In this document: piece by piece, positions 19,901 to 29,151 of the stretch | Layout: every line of letters starts with the position of its first letter | Numbering within the stretch: position 1 is the first letter of the stretch | NCBI GenBank assembly: GCA_028288705.1 | Contig: JAQBNH010000008.1 | Span: forward strand, 1 to 64,000 | Direction: 5' to 3' | From: Ferruginibacter sp. | Lineage (GTDB): Bacteria; Bacteroidota; Bacteroidia; Chitinophagales; Chitinophagaceae | Length of the DNA stretch: 64,000 bases | Position numbers and translations under genes: made by a program | Notes under the pieces: model-generated | Database searches by the model: none | What the model saw: the letters and a program-made list of their open reading frames with translations, nothing else | What the model was told of the DNA's origin: nothing

Positions 19901-21206
19901 TAACCGGGTGACCTTTCAATATATTTTCCAGGATATCCCAGATAATGGCTTCTTTTTTATCAACTAATTTACGGGCGCTTTTTACCGTTTTCACGATACC
20001 ACGCTCGATCAGTTTGCGGATAATAAATGGTTTGAACAGTTCCGCCGCCATATCTTTTGGCAGACCACATTCGTGCATTTTTAATTCTGGTCCTACAACG
20101 ATTACCGAACGTCCGGAATAATCCACACGTTTACCTAACAGGTTCTGACGGAAACGTCCTTGTTTACCTTTCAATACATCACTCAAAGATTTCAGTGCAC
20201 GTCCACCTTCTGCTTTAACGGCATTTGATTTACGGCTGTTATCAAACAGTGAATCGATCGCTTCCTGCAACATTCTTTTTTCATTACGCAGGATCACTTC
20301 CGGTGCTTTAATTTCCAACAGTCTTTTTAAACGGTTGTTACGGATAATCACACGACGATACAGATCATTCAGATCGGAAGACGCGAAACGTCCGCCATCC
20401 AAAGGAACCAATGGACGTAATTCCGGTGGAATTACAGGAATATATTGCATTACCATCCATTCAGGACGGTTGTTGATACGTGTATTTGCATCGCGGAAAC
20501 TTTCTACAACGCTCAAACGCTTTAAGGCATCTGCTTTACGTTGCTGGGATGTTTCGTTCGCTGCAGCGTGGCGGAGATCAAAGCTTAACTGGTCAAGATC
20601 CAAACGTTGCAACATAGCGTGAACTGCTTCAGCACCCATCTTCGCAACAAATTTTTCCGGATCTTCATCAGGCAGCATCTGGTTCTCTTTCGGCAAAGTA
20701 TCCAGGATATCCAGGTACTCTTCTTCCGTTAAAAGGTCAGCATAATTCTGTCCTTTATCAGTCCGAACACCTGGCTGGATCACAACGAAACGCTCGTAGT
20801 AAACGATGGTCTCTAATTTCTTAGAGCTCATCCCCAACAGGTAACCGATTTTATTTGGCAATGATTTAAAGTACCAGATATGAACAACAGGAACCACTAA
20901 CTTGATGTGGCCCATTCTCTCGCGACGAACTTTCTTTTCTGTAACCTCAACTCCGCAACGATCGCAAACGATACCCTTATAACGGATACGCTTATATTTT
21001 CCGCAGGCACATTCGTAATCCTTTACCGGCCCAAAAATTCTTTCGCAAAACAAACCGTCACGCTCAGGTTTGTAAGTACGGTAGTTAATGGTTTCCGGCT
21101 TTAAAACTTCACCATAACTTCTTTCCAGGATATTATCCGGAGAAGCTAAACCAATGGTGATCTGAGAAAACGTTGACTTTGGACGATTTTCTTTTTTGAA
21201 TGCCAT
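16914..21206 (-). CDS. rpoC: DNA-directed RNA polymerase subunit beta'
   Basis: The 1430-residue beta' subunit forms one pincer of RNA polymerase and carries the catalytic magnesium. Seen directly: zinc ribbon cysteines 66, 68, 81 and 84, the active-site motif NADFDGD at 472-478, and a second zinc site including [13 protein letters not shown]. The C-terminus ends in an acidic tail (SFDDEE). The ATG at 21206 gives [11 protein letters not shown], as in other Bacteroidota. It follows rpoB after 114 nt that contain a long hairpin; a strong terminator follows it. Confidence 0.99.
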   Translation of the reverse strand: MAFKKENRPKSTFSQITIGLASPDNILERSYGEVLKPETINYRTYKPERDGLFCERIFGPVKDYECACGKYKRIRYKGIVCDRCGVEVTEKKVRRERMGHIKLVVPVVHIWYFKSLPNKIGYLLGMSSKKLETIVYYERFVVIQPGVRTDKGQNYADLLTEEEYLDILDTLPKENQMLPDEDPEKFVAKMGAEAVHAMLQRLDLDQLSFDLRHAAANETSQQRKADALKRLSVVESFRDANTRINNRPEWMVMQYIPVIPPELRPLVPLDGGRFASSDLNDLYRRVIIRNNRLKRLLEIKAPEVILRNEKRMLQEAIDSLFDNSRKSNAVKAEGGRALKSLSDVLKGKQGRFRQNLLGKRVDYSGRSVIVVGPELKMHECGLPKDMAAELFKPFIIRKLIERGIVKTVKSARKLVDKKEAIIWDILENILKGHPVMLNRAPTLHRLSIQAFQPKLIEGKAIQLHPLVTTAFNADFDGDQMAVHVPLSNAAVLEAQLLMLSSHNILNPQNGTPITLPSQDMVLGLYYITKGKKTVGDDIVKGEGKAFYSAEEVIIAYNEKSIDLHANIRVRANWRNNDGTLTYKLIETTVGRVLFNQHVPKEVGFINALLTKKNLREIIGDIIKWTSVPITAKFLDDIKTLGYRMAFRGGLSFNINDLIIPAIKEELVANAQEEVAEVWDSYNNGLITNNERYNQIIDIWSRVDTKVTETLIRDLAQDKQGFNSVYMMLDSGARGSKQQIKQLGGMRGLMAKPRKSGSSGSEIIENPILANFKDGLSVLEYFISTHGARKGLADTALKTADAGYLTRRLVDVAQDVVINEEDCGTLRGIATSALKDNEDIIEPLRDRIEGRTSLHDVFHPVDETLIIGAGSEIDSDTAKKIDDSGIETVEIRSVLTCESKRGVCVKCYGKNLASGILAQRGDAVGIIAAQSIGEPGTQLTLRTFHVGGVAGSASVESSLYAKFDGTLQFDGLRTVATEGNDGKKIQVVIGRTGEIRNIDVKSDRLLNSMHIPYGAVLNVKDGQKVAKGDVICTWDPFNNVIVAEVNGSIKFDAVIEGVTYRDEADEQTGHREKVVIETKDKTKLPSILVEGKEKKGYNLPVGSHIVVDEGDDVRSGQVLVKIPRVLSKLKDITGGLPRVTELFEARNPSNPAVVCEIDGVVAFGAIKRGNREIIVEAKDGVVRKYLVPLSRQILVQDGDFVKAGAALSDGQTAPADILSIKGPFAVQEYVVNEIQEVYRLQGVKINDKHVEVIVRQMMRKVTIEDAGDTKFLEGDTEDRLDFNNENDYIYDKKVVTEHGDSTKLKTGQIVTLRDVREENSILRRSDKALVEFRDAKPATSSPLLLGITKASLGTHSWISAASFQETTKVLSSAAIQGKTDEMLGLKENVITGHHIPAGTGLREFENMIVGSKEEYELLMTTKEAMSFDDEE

Positions 21207-21260
21207 ATTACTATTGATAATTTTTTTGATTAATTGAGACCAAGCAGGAAAACAACTTTG

Positions 21261-21304
21261 AAAAACTAAATACTAAAAAGCAATCTTCTTAGTATTTAGT
21301 TTTT
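21261..21304. repeat. Long near-perfect hairpin between rpoB and rpoC
   Basis: The arms AAAAACTAAATACTAA (21261-21276) and TTAGTATTTAGTTTTT (21289-21304) are exact inverted repeats of 16 bp. After one mismatch three more pairs form, leaving the 4-nt loop CAAT at 21281-21284. On the minus strand the second arm ends in TTTTT, so it resembles an AT-rich terminator or attenuator, but it sits between two genes that normally share one transcript. Confidence 0.85.
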
Positions 21305-21320
21305 CTATTAATATTCTTAC

Positions 21321-24300
21321 TTAATCAAATTTCAGGTCAAGGCCTAAACCTCTCAGTTCATGCACCAATACATTGAATGATTCAGGGATACCGGCTCTTG
21401 GTATGTTGTCACCTTTAACGATGGCTTCATATGTTTTAGCCCTACCGATGATATCATCCGATTTAAGGGTAAGCAATTCCTGAAGGATATTGGATGCACC
21501 ATATGCTTCCAGTGCCCAAACTTCCATCTCACCAAAACGCTGACCACCGAACTGTGCCTTACCACCCAACGGCTGTTGCGTGATGAGACTGTATGGCCCG
21601 ATTGAACGTGCGTGCATTTTATCATCCACCATATGGTGAAGCTTGATGATATAAATGATACCCACGGTTGCTTTCTGATCAAAACGCTCACCTGTTTCCC
21701 CGTCATACAAATACGTATGACCGAATTTAGGCAGGCCTGCTTTTTCGATGTTCTCTGCGATCTCGTCAACAGAAGCACCATCGAAGATCGGCGTAGCGAA
21801 TTTCACTCCCAGCTTTTCACCGGCCCAGCCCAATGCTGTTTCATAGATCTGCCCTAAGTTCATCCGGCTTGGTACGCCCAATGGATTCAATACGATATCC
21901 ACCGGTGTTCCATCTTCCAGGAACGGCATATCTTCAGCACGAACGATCTTGGCAACGATCCCTTTATTACCATGGCGACCCGCCATTTTATCACCTACTT
22001 TCAGTTTACGTTTTACCGCCATGTACACTTTAGCCAGTTTCAATACACCTGCAGGTAACTCATCACCGATCGAGATATTGAATTTCTCTCTCTTGTAACG
22101 GCCCAACTCTTCATTAAACTTAATGTTGTAGTTGTGCAATAATGTATTGATCAGGTCATCAATTTTTGCGTCACCGCTCCATCCTAAAGGATTCACGTTT
22201 ACGAAATCAATGTTGGCAAGGTTCTTTGCATTGAACTTAGATCCTTTTCCGATCAGCACTTCACCAAAGTTGTTGTTAACGCCCTGGCTGGTTTTATCTT
22301 TCAACAACGTCTGCAGTTTGTTCTGCAACAATTCCATCAGGTCTTCTTCATTCTTCTCGTGCGTTTTCTCGATCTTATCCAGTTGTGCTTTCTCACGAAC
22401 TTTTGCGTTCTTATCTTTCTTCGCGCGCTGGAATAATTTTTTGTCGATCACCACACCTTCTGTACCACTTGGCGCTTTCAGGGAAGCATCTTTAGCATCA
22501 CCGGCTTTATCACCGAAGATGGCACGTAACAACTTCTCTTCAGGAGTTGGATCGCTTTCACCTTTTGGTGTGATTTTACCGATAATGATATCACCTTCTT
22601 TAATGGTAGCACCGATACGGATTATACCATTCTGATCCAGATCTTTTGTTGCTTCTTCAGAAACGTTCGGGATATCCGGAGTTAATTCTTCTTCACCCAG
22701 TTTCGTATCACGCACTTCTGTTTCAAACTCACTGATATGAATAGACGTAAACCAGTCATCTTTTACAACTTTTTCAGAGATTACGATAGCATCCTCGAAA
22801 TTGTATCCTTTCCATGGCATGAATGCCACTTTCAGGTTACGGCCAAGAGCAATCTCACCACCTTTGGTTGCATAACCTTCAGTTAAGAAATCACCTTCTA
22901 CTACTTTCTGTCCTTTAACAACAGCAGGGCGAAGATTAATCGTCGTTTCCTGGTTGGTACGAACAAATTTGGTGATCTTATAAATGGTAAGATCGTCTTC
23001 GAAACTTACCAGTTGTTGTGTTTCATTTCTTTTGTAACGAACATGAATTTCAGTTGCATCAACGTACTCTACAACACCATCACCATCTGCATGGATCTGA
23101 ATACGTGCATCACGTGCTGCTTTACCTTCCAAACCAGTACCTACGATCGGCGTTTCCGGGCGTAACAATGGCACAGCCTGGCGTTGCATGTTAGATCCCA
23201 TCAGGGCCCTGTTGGCATCATCATGCTCCAGGAACGGAATCAGCGACGCACTCAAACCAACGATCTGGTTCGGGGCAACGTCCATGTATTCTACTTCTTC
23301 TTTATCAAGAATCGGGAAATCACCTGTCTGACGGGATTTGATCCTGTCTTCCACGAAGTTTCCTTTTTCATCAAGATCCATATTCGCCTGGGCGATCTTT
23401 GCTGTATCTTCTTCTTCAGCAGAAAGGAAAGTGATTTTTTTCATATCCACTCTTCCTTTATCCACTTTACGGTAAGGCGTTTCGATGAAACCCATATCGT
23501 TGATCTTCGCGTGAACGCAAAGTGTAGAGATCAGACCAATGTTTGGTCCTTCCGGAGTTTCAATCGTACACAAACGGCCGTAGTGAGAATAGTGAACGTC
23601 ACGAACCTCGAAACCAGCACGCTCCCTGCTTAAACCGCCGGGCCCGAGTGCGGAGATACGACGCTTATGCGTGATCTCACTTAATGGATTGGTTTGATCA
23701 AGGAACTGCGATAACTGGGAAGTACCAAAGAAAGAGTTGATCACGGAAGAAAGTGTTCTTGCATTGATCAGATCCACCGGGGTAAATACCTCGTTATCCC
23801 TAACGTTCATTCTTTCACGGATGGTACGCGCCATACGCGCAAGACCTACACCGAATTGTGCATATAATTGTTCACCTACAGTCCGTACACGACGGTTACT
23901 CAGGTGATCAATATCATCTACTTCACTCTTACCGTTGGTTAATTGAACCAGGGTTTTGATGATCGCGATGATATCGTCTTTTGTGAGTACTTTTTTCTCG
24001 ATCGGGAAGTTTAATCCAAGGCGGCGATTGATCTTATAACGACCAACTTCACCCAGATCATAACGTTTGTCTGAGAAGAATAATTTATCAATGATACCAC
24101 GTGCCGTTTCATCATCAGGGGCATCAGCACCACGCAATTGCTTGTAGATATGCTGAACCGCTTCCAGTTCACTGTTAGAAGTATCTTTATTTAATGTGTT
24201 GTAGATAATAGCGTAATCACCGCTCACCTCTTCTTTCTGGATGAACACGCTTTTCACGTCCATTTCCAGGATCATCGCGATATTGGAATCATCAAGGATG

Positions 24301-25130
24301 CTGTCGCGTTCAAGGATGATTTCATTTCTTTCGATTGATACTACTTCACCGGTGTCTTCATCAACGAAATCTTCCACCCAAGTACGTAATACGCGGGCGG
24401 CAAGGCGTTTGCCAACATGTTTTTCCAGGGTTTTACGATCGGCTTTCACTTCATCAGCCATACCGAATAACTCCAGGATGTCTTTATCTGTTTCAAAACC
24501 GATAGAACGCAATAAAGTCGTTACCGGGAATTTCTTCTTACGGTCGATGTATGCGAACATCACGTTATTGATATCTGTTGCAAATTCCATCCATGCACCT
24601 TTGAAAGGGATTACACGGGCAGAATAAATTTTAGTACCATTCGGGTGAATGGACTGGCCAAAGAATACACCAGGAGAACGGTGTAACTGGCTAACCACAA
24701 CACGTTCCGCACCGTTAATTACGAAAGTACCGCGTGGCGTCATGTACGGGATGTTTCCAAGGAATACATCCTGAACGATGGTTTGAAAATCCACGTGTTC
24801 TTCATCATTACAGCTTAACCGGAGTTTTGCTTTTAAGGGAACAGCGTAGGTTAATCCTCTCTCGATACATTCGTCGATCGAATAGCGTGGCGGATCAACG
24901 AAATAGTCTAAGAATTCCAGCACGAAAATGTTACGCGTATCGGTAATTGGGAAATTTTCCTTAAACACGCGGAACAGCCCTTCCACATTACGTTTATCGG
25001 GCGTTGTTTCTAACTGGAAGAAGTCTTTAAACGATTGAATCTGAATTCCGAGCAAATCGGGTGTTTCTGCCAGGAGTTCAACTTTTCCAAAATTGATACG
25101 CTTAGCAGCGGGTGATTTAGTTGCAGACAT
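21321..25130 (-). CDS. rpoB: DNA-directed RNA polymerase subunit beta
   Basis: The 1269-residue beta subunit. Recognisable regions include the rifampicin pocket ([18 protein letters not shown], then [19 protein letters not shown]), the GRHGNKGIV segment and the C-terminal clamp around [19 protein letters not shown]. The start [15 protein letters not shown] is typical of the phylum. Unlike the usual rplL-rpoB arrangement, the gene upstream runs the other way, and rpoB has its own -7 box 80 nt upstream. It is followed by rpoC on the same strand. Confidence 0.99.
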   Translation of the reverse strand: MSATKSPAAKRINFGKVELLAETPDLLGIQIQSFKDFFQLETTPDKRNVEGLFRVFKENFPITDTRNIFVLEFLDYFVDPPRYSIDECIERGLTYAVPLKAKLRLSCNDEEHVDFQTIVQDVFLGNIPYMTPRGTFVINGAERVVVSQLHRSPGVFFGQSIHPNGTKIYSARVIPFKGAWMEFATDINNVMFAYIDRKKKFPVTTLLRSIGFETDKDILELFGMADEVKADRKTLEKHVGKRLAARVLRTWVEDFVDEDTGEVVSIERNEIILERDSILDDSNIAMILEMDVKSVFIQKEEVSGDYAIIYNTLNKDTSNSELEAVQHIYKQLRGADAPDDETARGIIDKLFFSDKRYDLGEVGRYKINRRLGLNFPIEKKVLTKDDIIAIIKTLVQLTNGKSEVDDIDHLSNRRVRTVGEQLYAQFGVGLARMARTIRERMNVRDNEVFTPVDLINARTLSSVINSFFGTSQLSQFLDQTNPLSEITHKRRISALGPGGLSRERAGFEVRDVHYSHYGRLCTIETPEGPNIGLISTLCVHAKINDMGFIETPYRKVDKGRVDMKKITFLSAEEEDTAKIAQANMDLDEKGNFVEDRIKSRQTGDFPILDKEEVEYMDVAPNQIVGLSASLIPFLEHDDANRALMGSNMQRQAVPLLRPETPIVGTGLEGKAARDARIQIHADGDGVVEYVDATEIHVRYKRNETQQLVSFEDDLTIYKITKFVRTNQETTINLRPAVVKGQKVVEGDFLTEGYATKGGEIALGRNLKVAFMPWKGYNFEDAIVISEKVVKDDWFTSIHISEFETEVRDTKLGEEELTPDIPNVSEEATKDLDQNGIIRIGATIKEGDIIIGKITPKGESDPTPEEKLLRAIFGDKAGDAKDASLKAPSGTEGVVIDKKLFQRAKKDKNAKVREKAQLDKIEKTHEKNEEDLMELLQNKLQTLLKDKTSQGVNNNFGEVLIGKGSKFNAKNLANIDFVNVNPLGWSGDAKIDDLINTLLHNYNIKFNEELGRYKREKFNISIGDELPAGVLKLAKVYMAVKRKLKVGDKMAGRHGNKGIVAKIVRAEDMPFLEDGTPVDIVLNPLGVPSRMNLGQIYETALGWAGEKLGVKFATPIFDGASVDEIAENIEKAGLPKFGHTYLYDGETGERFDQKATVGIIYIIKLHHMVDDKMHARSIGPYSLITQQPLGGKAQFGGQRFGEMEVWALEAYGASNILQELLTLKSDDIIGRAKTYEAIVKGDNIPRAGIPESFNVLVHELRGLGLDLKFD

Positions 25131-25510
25131 ATATTAATTAAAACGTTTAGTGAAGACCCTTAATACTGAGGAATGAGAGCTTGCGCCACTAATCCTAAAT
25201 TAAAGGAGGGCAAAGGTAGGAAAAAGATTTTAATTTTCGTATAGTAGGATCGTAAAATGGGTTATATTGGTAGGATTTTTGCTAAAATCGCAAACCCGAC
25301 AAGATTTCAGGCTGTTTTGGCCTATAAATATTGATAAAATTTAATATCGATTGTGAGCTTTGGTGCCCATTTTATCGCCGTGGTACGACACGTGAAGAAC
25401 TGAAATGTTCTCACCCATGTTATGACTGCCGCGATTGATACGACCGACCGGTTATGGATTGACTGTCCTTCAGCATCTCAGAAAAACACGTTTCCAAATA
25501 TTTATCTGCA
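25131..25510. other. Intergenic region between rpoB and a divergent secreted-protein gene
   Basis: About 380 nt without a gene. The rpoB-proximal third holds the rpoB leader and its -7 box at 25211. The remainder shows no hairpin, repeat or convincing open frame. A plus-strand promoter for the gene at 25511 could not be recognised. Confidence 0.6.
25211..25218 (-). promoter_or_regulatory. -7 box (TACCTTTG) of rpoB
   Basis: On the minus strand TACCTTTG matches TAnnTTTG and would start transcription roughly 75 nt before the rpoB ATG. rpoB needs a local promoter because a plus-strand gene separates it from rplL. No clear -33 TTTG was found. Confidence 0.55.
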
Positions 25511-26134
25511 ATGCACAATAATACCCTCGCTTTCTGCCTTTCGTTGCTCATATCTGGAGCTTTTTCTCTCACCGCTGCCAGTCAGGATCCGGAAAAAAAA
25601 TTCCGCGTAAATTATTCATTCATATCGTATCCTTCGGCTATTGCAGAAGAGGACTCCATAAAGTTTATTTTGATCGACAAAAATGGCGACACGACTGTCT
25701 CGAAGATCAGGAACAGCGGTTTAAGTAAATACAACACTTCTACAATCCAGTTTGATTATCGTGTAACGGGCAGTAAAACTACCGCGGAGATACAGCTTGA
25801 TCGAAGTTCTGGGGGAAAAATACCCGACAAGGTTTTTTATAAAAAGGGTGAATGGTACAGTACTTCAGAAAACGGGATTAAGCAAATTCCGCTGCAGCAT
25901 TTGCAGCTGACTTATTTAAAAACGGTTAAAATGATCTTAGGTCATTCCTGCGAACGCGCGGTAGGTACGATCATAGAAACGAACCAGGCCGTGGAGCTTT
26001 TTGTTTGCAAAGGCCTTCCCGCGACAATTATGCCCGGGGGCGGATTTCAGCCATTAACAGGGGCCATTTTAGAAATGAATATACCTGAAAGCAACATGAG
26101 CTTTCATGCGACAAAGATCGCAGAGGTTCAATAG
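25511..26134 (+). CDS. Secreted protein of unknown function, possibly GLPDLI-like
   Basis: A 207-residue exported protein: the signal peptide (LAFCLSLLISGAFSLTAAS) ends near residue 25 and a mainly beta-strand body follows. Two cysteines (GHSCERAVG and ELFVCKGLP) probably form a disulfide in the periplasm. The segment from CKGLP to GAILEMN resembles the region of GLPDLI-family proteins that carries that motif, but the motif itself is not intact. It lies in reverse orientation between rplL and rpoB and shares a bidirectional terminator with rplL. It has no evident link to transcription or translation. Confidence 0.6.
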   Translation: MHNNTLAFCLSLLISGAFSLTAASQDPEKKFRVNYSFISYPSAIAEEDSIKFILIDKNGDTTVSKIRNSGLSKYNTSTIQFDYRVTGSKTTAEIQLDRSSGGKIPDKVFYKKGEWYSTSENGIKQIPLQHLQLTYLKTVKMILGHSCERAVGTIIETNQAVELFVCKGLPATIMPGGGFQPLTGAILEMNIPESNMSFHATKIAEVQ

Positions 26135-26155
26135 CGAATGGAAACAGGTGAAAAT

Positions 26156-26186
26156 AAAAAGACCCTCTTTGTCGGAGGGTCTTTTT
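26156..26186. terminator. Bidirectional terminator between the secreted-protein gene and rplL
   Basis: Stem AAAAAGACCCTC/GAGGGTCTTTTT (26156-26167 with 26175-26186) with a 7-nt loop. It has U-tracts on either strand and so can end transcripts from both convergent genes. Confidence 0.92.
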
Positions 26187-26203
26187 AAATATCAAAGTTA
26201 GAA

Positions 26204-26575
26204 TTAAGCTACTTCAACTTCAGCACCTGCTTCAGTTAATTTAGTTTTCAGTTCTTCAGCTGTTGCTTTATCAACACCTTCTTTAACTGGTTTTGGAGCG
26301 CCATCAACTAAGTCTTTAGCTTCTTTCAAACCTAAGCCTGTTAATTCTTTAACGATTTTAACGATCGCTAATTTGTTTGCACCTGCTGCTTTCAGGATCA
26401 CATCGAAAGATGTTTTCTCTTCAGCTGCTGCCGGACCGTCGCCACCGCCGCTAACTACAACTGCAGCTGCTGCTGGTTCGATACCGTATTCTGATTTTAA
26501 GAATTCAGCTAATTCCTGAACTTCTTTAACTGTTAAACCTACAAGGTTTTCTGCTAATGCTTTTACGTCTGCCAT
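26204..26575 (-). CDS. rplL: 50S ribosomal protein L7/L12 (bL12)
   Basis: The 123-residue stalk protein that recruits translational GTPases. An N-terminal dimerisation helix region ([19 protein letters not shown]) is joined by a short Ala/Gly-rich hinge to the C-terminal domain with [21 protein letters not shown]. The frame is open 21 nt upstream, but the family start is the ATG at 26575. It lies 107 nt after rplJ on the same strand and is the last gene of the L11-L1-L10-L12 block here because rpoB is separated from it. Confidence 0.98.
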   Translation of the reverse strand: MADVKALAENLVGLTVKEVQELAEFLKSEYGIEPAAAAVVVSGGGDGPAAAEEKTSFDVILKAAGANKLAIVKIVKELTGLGLKEAKDLVDGAPKPVKEGVDKATAEELKTKLTEAGAEVEVA

Positions 26576-26682
26576 TTTGATTGATTTTTTTCCCACTTCA
26601 CGCCCGCATTGGCGGATCCGCAGGAGGATTTTTAAAAAATGTTATGCCTTTTATATACCATCCGGCCGGGTTATTAAATGGA

Positions 26683-27297
26683 TTATTCTGCTGTTGCTTC
26701 CGGGGCTGCTGCATCAGTAGCCGGGGTTGCTTCCGCTGCAGGCGCTGTTGCTTCAGCCGGAGCTTCAGTTGCAGTTTCTGCAGGTGCAGCTGTTTCTTCT
26801 TGTTTTGCTGCGTTTTCACGGTTTTGCAAAGCACCCAATACGCGTTGGATCGGAGATTGCAATAAGCCGATGATTTCACCGATCAATTCATTCTTGGTTT
26901 TGATCTGCGTTAATGCTTTCAGCTGGTTATCGCCAACGAATACATCACCGTTGATGAAAGCTGCTTTCAATACAGGTCTTTCGTTGTTGTTTTCTTTACG
27001 GAAACCTGCGATGATAACAGCCGGATCTTTTGGATTTTCGCTGAACAACAAAGCGGTTACTTTATGTAAAGAATCGTATACACCTGCATATTTTTCTGCA
27101 TCCAGGCTTTCCAGTGCTTTTTTGATCAAAGTGTTTTTCGCCACTTTCATTTCAACCTGCTTATCAAAGCAATGGTTGCGTAATTTACCTACCTGAGCCA
27201 CAGTAAGGCTTTCGGTATCGGTAACGTAGAAATTATTATACTGAGAGAATTTGCCTTTCAGCACTTCTATCACGTCGTTTTTCTCTTGTTTTGTCAT
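26683..27297 (-). CDS. rplJ: 50S ribosomal protein L10 (uL10) with Ala/Glu/Thr tail
   Basis: L10 anchors L12 dimers to 23S rRNA. Residues 1-160 match the family: an rRNA-binding domain with KVAKNTLIKKAL and a C-terminal helix that binds L12. Residues about 163-204 form an extra low-complexity tail made of Ala, Glu, Thr and Pro (for example APAETATEAPAEA), lengthening the protein to 204 residues where about 165-175 is usual. The tail is probably disordered. It follows rplA by 42 nt that contain a small hairpin. Confidence 0.97.
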   Translation of the reverse strand: MTKQEKNDVIEVLKGKFSQYNNFYVTDTESLTVAQVGKLRNHCFDKQVEMKVAKNTLIKKALESLDAEKYAGVYDSLHKVTALLFSENPKDPAVIIAGFRKENNNERPVLKAAFINGDVFVGDNQLKALTQIKTKNELIGEIIGLLQSPIQRVLGALQNRENAAKQEETAAPAETATEAPAEATAPAAEATPATDAAAPEATAE

Positions 27298-27312
27298 AAC
27301 AAATATTTTTGT

Positions 27313-27330
27313 CCCGGTTTGACAACCAGG
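27313..27330 (-). promoter_or_regulatory. Hairpin in the rplA-rplJ spacer
   Basis: On the minus strand CCTGGTT (27324-27330) pairs with AACCGGG (27313-27319), 7 bp with one U-G wobble and a 4-nt loop. It sits just ahead of rplJ, where L10 autoregulation acts in other bacteria. Any role here is inferred from its position. Confidence 0.4.
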
Positions 27331-27339
27331 CGGGGTGAT

Positions 27340-28029
27340 TTAGTTTTGTACAGATTTTGTGTCTACCATGATGCCCGGGCTCATTGAGCTGGCCATGCTA
27401 ACACCTCTCAGGTATAAACCTTTTGAAGTAGCAGGTTTCAGTTTAATGATCGCGTTGATGAATTCCTGGCAGTTCTCAACCAGTTTCTCCGGTGCGAAAC
27501 TTACGCGGCCGATAGAAGCATGAATGATACCCACTTTATCAACTTTGAAAGCGATCTTACCACCTTTCAAATCGTTTACTGCACCAGCAACATCATTTGT
27601 TACAGTACCAGTTTTCGGATTTGGCATCAGGTTACGTGGCCCGAGTACTTTACCCAGTTTACCGATCTTCGGCATCACTGATGGTGTAGCTACGATCACA
27701 TCAATATCTGTCCAGCCACCTTCAATTTTTGTTATGTATTCGTCCAGGCCAACGAAGTCAGCACCTGCTGCAGTTGCTTCGGCTTCTTTATCAGGCGTAC
27801 ACAATACCAAAACTTTTTTCGTTTTACCTGTACCGTGAGGAAGGGATACAGTACCACGGATCGCCTGGTCTGCTTTCTTCGGATCTACACCCAGTTTCAC
27901 GTGAAGGTCAACAGAACTGTCGAATTTAGTTGTATTGATTTCTTTAACCAGGGTTGTTGCTTCTTTCAGCGTATAAGCTTTGTTAGCGTCAACCTTAGCG
28001 TTTGCTATTTTTCTTTTTTTAGTAATCAT
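27340..28029 (-). CDS. rplA: 50S ribosomal protein L1 (uL1)
   Basis: A 229-residue protein of the L1 stalk that guides release of deacylated tRNA. Recognisable are [15 protein letters not shown] near the N-terminus and [15 protein letters not shown] in the middle, both family signatures. In many bacteria L1 also represses its own L11-L1 message by binding a leader that mimics its rRNA site; a structured leader is present upstream of rplK here. It follows rplK by 44 nt containing a short hairpin. Confidence 0.98.
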   Translation of the reverse strand: MITKKRKIANAKVDANKAYTLKEATTLVKEINTTKFDSSVDLHVKLGVDPKKADQAIRGTVSLPHGTGKTKKVLVLCTPDKEAEATAAGADFVGLDEYITKIEGGWTDIDVIVATPSVMPKIGKLGKVLGPRNLMPNPKTGTVTNDVAGAVNDLKGGKIAFKVDKVGIIHASIGRVSFAPEKLVENCQEFINAIIKLKPATSKGLYLRGVSMASSMSPGIMVDTKSVQN

Positions 28030-28045
28030 TTTTAAAAAAAATTTG

Positions 28046-28064
28046 GGCCTGCTTTGAGCAGACC
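28046..28064 (-). promoter_or_regulatory. Hairpin in the rplK-rplA spacer
   Basis: GGCCTGC (28046-28052) and GCAGACC (28058-28064) form a 7-bp stem, with one wobble on the minus-strand RNA and a 5-nt loop. It lies directly between the L11 and L1 reading frames. It could be a processing site or translational control element. Confidence 0.4.
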
Positions 28065-28073
28065 GGTTGACGA

Positions 28074-28520
28074 TTAATTATTTTCCCAAGGAGCTTTACC
28101 TTCTACAGTTAAGCCCATGCTGCGTGCAGTACCTGCAACCATGCTCATCGCACTGTTGATGGTAAAGGCGTTAAGATCAGCCATTTTATCTTTAGCTATC
28201 TCTTCCACCTGTTCCCAGGTTACTTTGCCCACTTTCACACGGTTTGGTTCTTTACTACCACTGGTGATCTTCGCAGCGTCCATTAACTGAACAGCAGCCG
28301 GAGGGGTTTTAATAATAAAGTCAAATGATTTGTCAGCGTACACTGTAATCAATACAGGTAATACTTTTCCGGGTTTATCCTGGGTCCGCGCATTGAACTG
28401 CTTACAGAATTCCATGATGTTTACGCCCTTAGAACCCAATGCAGGCCCGATCGGCGGTGCAGGGTTGGCTTGTCCTCCTTTACATTGGAGTTTCACATAG
28501 CCAGTGATTTCTTTTGCCAT
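28074..28520 (-). CDS. rplK: 50S ribosomal protein L11 (uL11)
   Basis: A 148-residue protein of the GTPase-associated centre. The N-terminus ([29 protein letters not shown]) carries the proline-rich switch region, and the C-terminal rRNA-binding domain includes [12 protein letters not shown]. It is the first gene of the ribosomal block. Its promoter lies in the spacer to a divergent small gene, not in nusG, because nusG is about 7 kb away. The leader is roughly 190 nt long and can form alternative hairpins. Confidence 0.98.
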   Translation of the reverse strand: MAKEITGYVKLQCKGGQANPAPPIGPALGSKGVNIMEFCKQFNARTQDKPGKVLPVLITVYADKSFDFIIKTPPAAVQLMDAAKITSGSKEPNRVKVGKVTWEQVEEIAKDKMADLNAFTINSAMSMVAGTARSMGLTVEGKAPWENN

Positions 28521-28544
28521 TGTTTTATTTTTTTGGTGATAACG

Positions 28545-28618
28545 TGCCGCCTTTTGGCGATACTCCCAAACTTGCCTTGTTAAAGGGCAAATTCCTTAAA
28601 GAACTAATTGGGGCGGCA
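28545..28618 (-). promoter_or_regulatory. Structured rplK leader with two competing helices
   Basis: TGCCGCC (28545-28551) can pair over a distance with GGCGGCA (28612-28618). The same bases can instead form a local 4-bp hairpin CGCC-TTTT-GGCG (28548-28559). Between them, TTGCC and GGCAA (about 28572-28590) can form an inner stem. The helices are mutually exclusive, as expected of an autoregulated ribosomal-protein leader. This is a reading by eye, not a computed fold. Confidence 0.4.
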
Positions 28619-28717
28619 AAAGTAGGTGAAATAATTGAAAAAAGAACAGGTTTTATAAACTTTTTTCCTCTGCCAGCAACGTTTCCCGGCGATTATGCGC
28701 TCCCGGTTAAACTGGCA

Positions 28718-28725
28718 CAAAGATA
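28718..28725 (-). promoter_or_regulatory. -7 box (TATCTTTG) of the rplK-rplA-rplJ-rplL block
   Basis: On the minus strand TATCTTTG is an exact TAnnTTTG match, about 200 nt upstream of the rplK ATG. The palindrome at 28730-28753 covers the bases where the -33 element should lie. Confidence 0.6.
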
Positions 28726-28729
28726 GCAT

Positions 28730-28753
28730 CATGATAACTAAATTTTTATCATG
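28730..28753. promoter_or_regulatory. Perfect 8-bp inverted repeat, operator-like
   Basis: CATGATAA and TTATCATG are exact inverted repeats separated by 8 bp. The site overlaps the upstream part of the rplK promoter and contains the ATG at 28751 of the divergent 64-residue gene in its right arm. Its size and placement suit a dimeric repressor, but no such regulator is identified. Confidence 0.4.
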
Positions 28754-28945
28754 CAAATGCCTGAAAAATCAAGTGGTCCAGCCGACAATAAATCTGATGT
28801 GGCCAACTTCAAAAAAGAGGAACAAAAAGCCAATAAAGAATGGGAAGAAGAAAAAGACACTGTTTCCGGCGTGAACGGTAAAATTGAAAAAAAGCTCGAA
28901 GATGGTACGCTCAGTGCCGAAGATCTTGAAAATACCGGCGGTTAA
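28751..28945 (+). CDS. Small highly charged protein of unknown function
   Basis: A 64-residue soluble protein dominated by Lys, Glu and Asp (FKKEEQKANKEWEEEKD, then KIEKKLEDGTLSAEDLENTGG), with no signal, membrane segment or cysteine. It is probably helical or disordered. Two ATGs are possible, at 28751 and 28757; the first lies inside a palindrome, so the second may be used. It is divergent from rplK with only the promoter region between. I do not recognise a family. The composition looks like a real protein, but a short gene of this kind needs comparative support. Confidence 0.5.
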   Translation: MQMPEKSSGPADNKSDVANFKKEEQKANKEWEEEKDTVSGVNGKIEKKLEDGTLSAEDLENTGG

Positions 28946-29151
28946 CGCCAGAAAGTCCTGCCCAAGACCACTCCTCCCCCGTTTCTACTGTTAAGATATT
29001 ACTAATACGCGCGCCCGACCGTCAATAATGACGCGTGCTTTACAATCATTTGCCGTTCATACAATCGCGCCAAATAATTTGCATCGTCTGCAACATTATT
29101 CCTGTCAGCATACAGATAACCACCATTTTATAATTTATTAAAACTAACATT

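Noticed and set aside
17038..24946. Many open frames antisense to rpoC and rpoB, several above 100 codons
   Set aside because: They follow from codon bias of the real genes on the other strand; none resembles a protein family or has a promoter.
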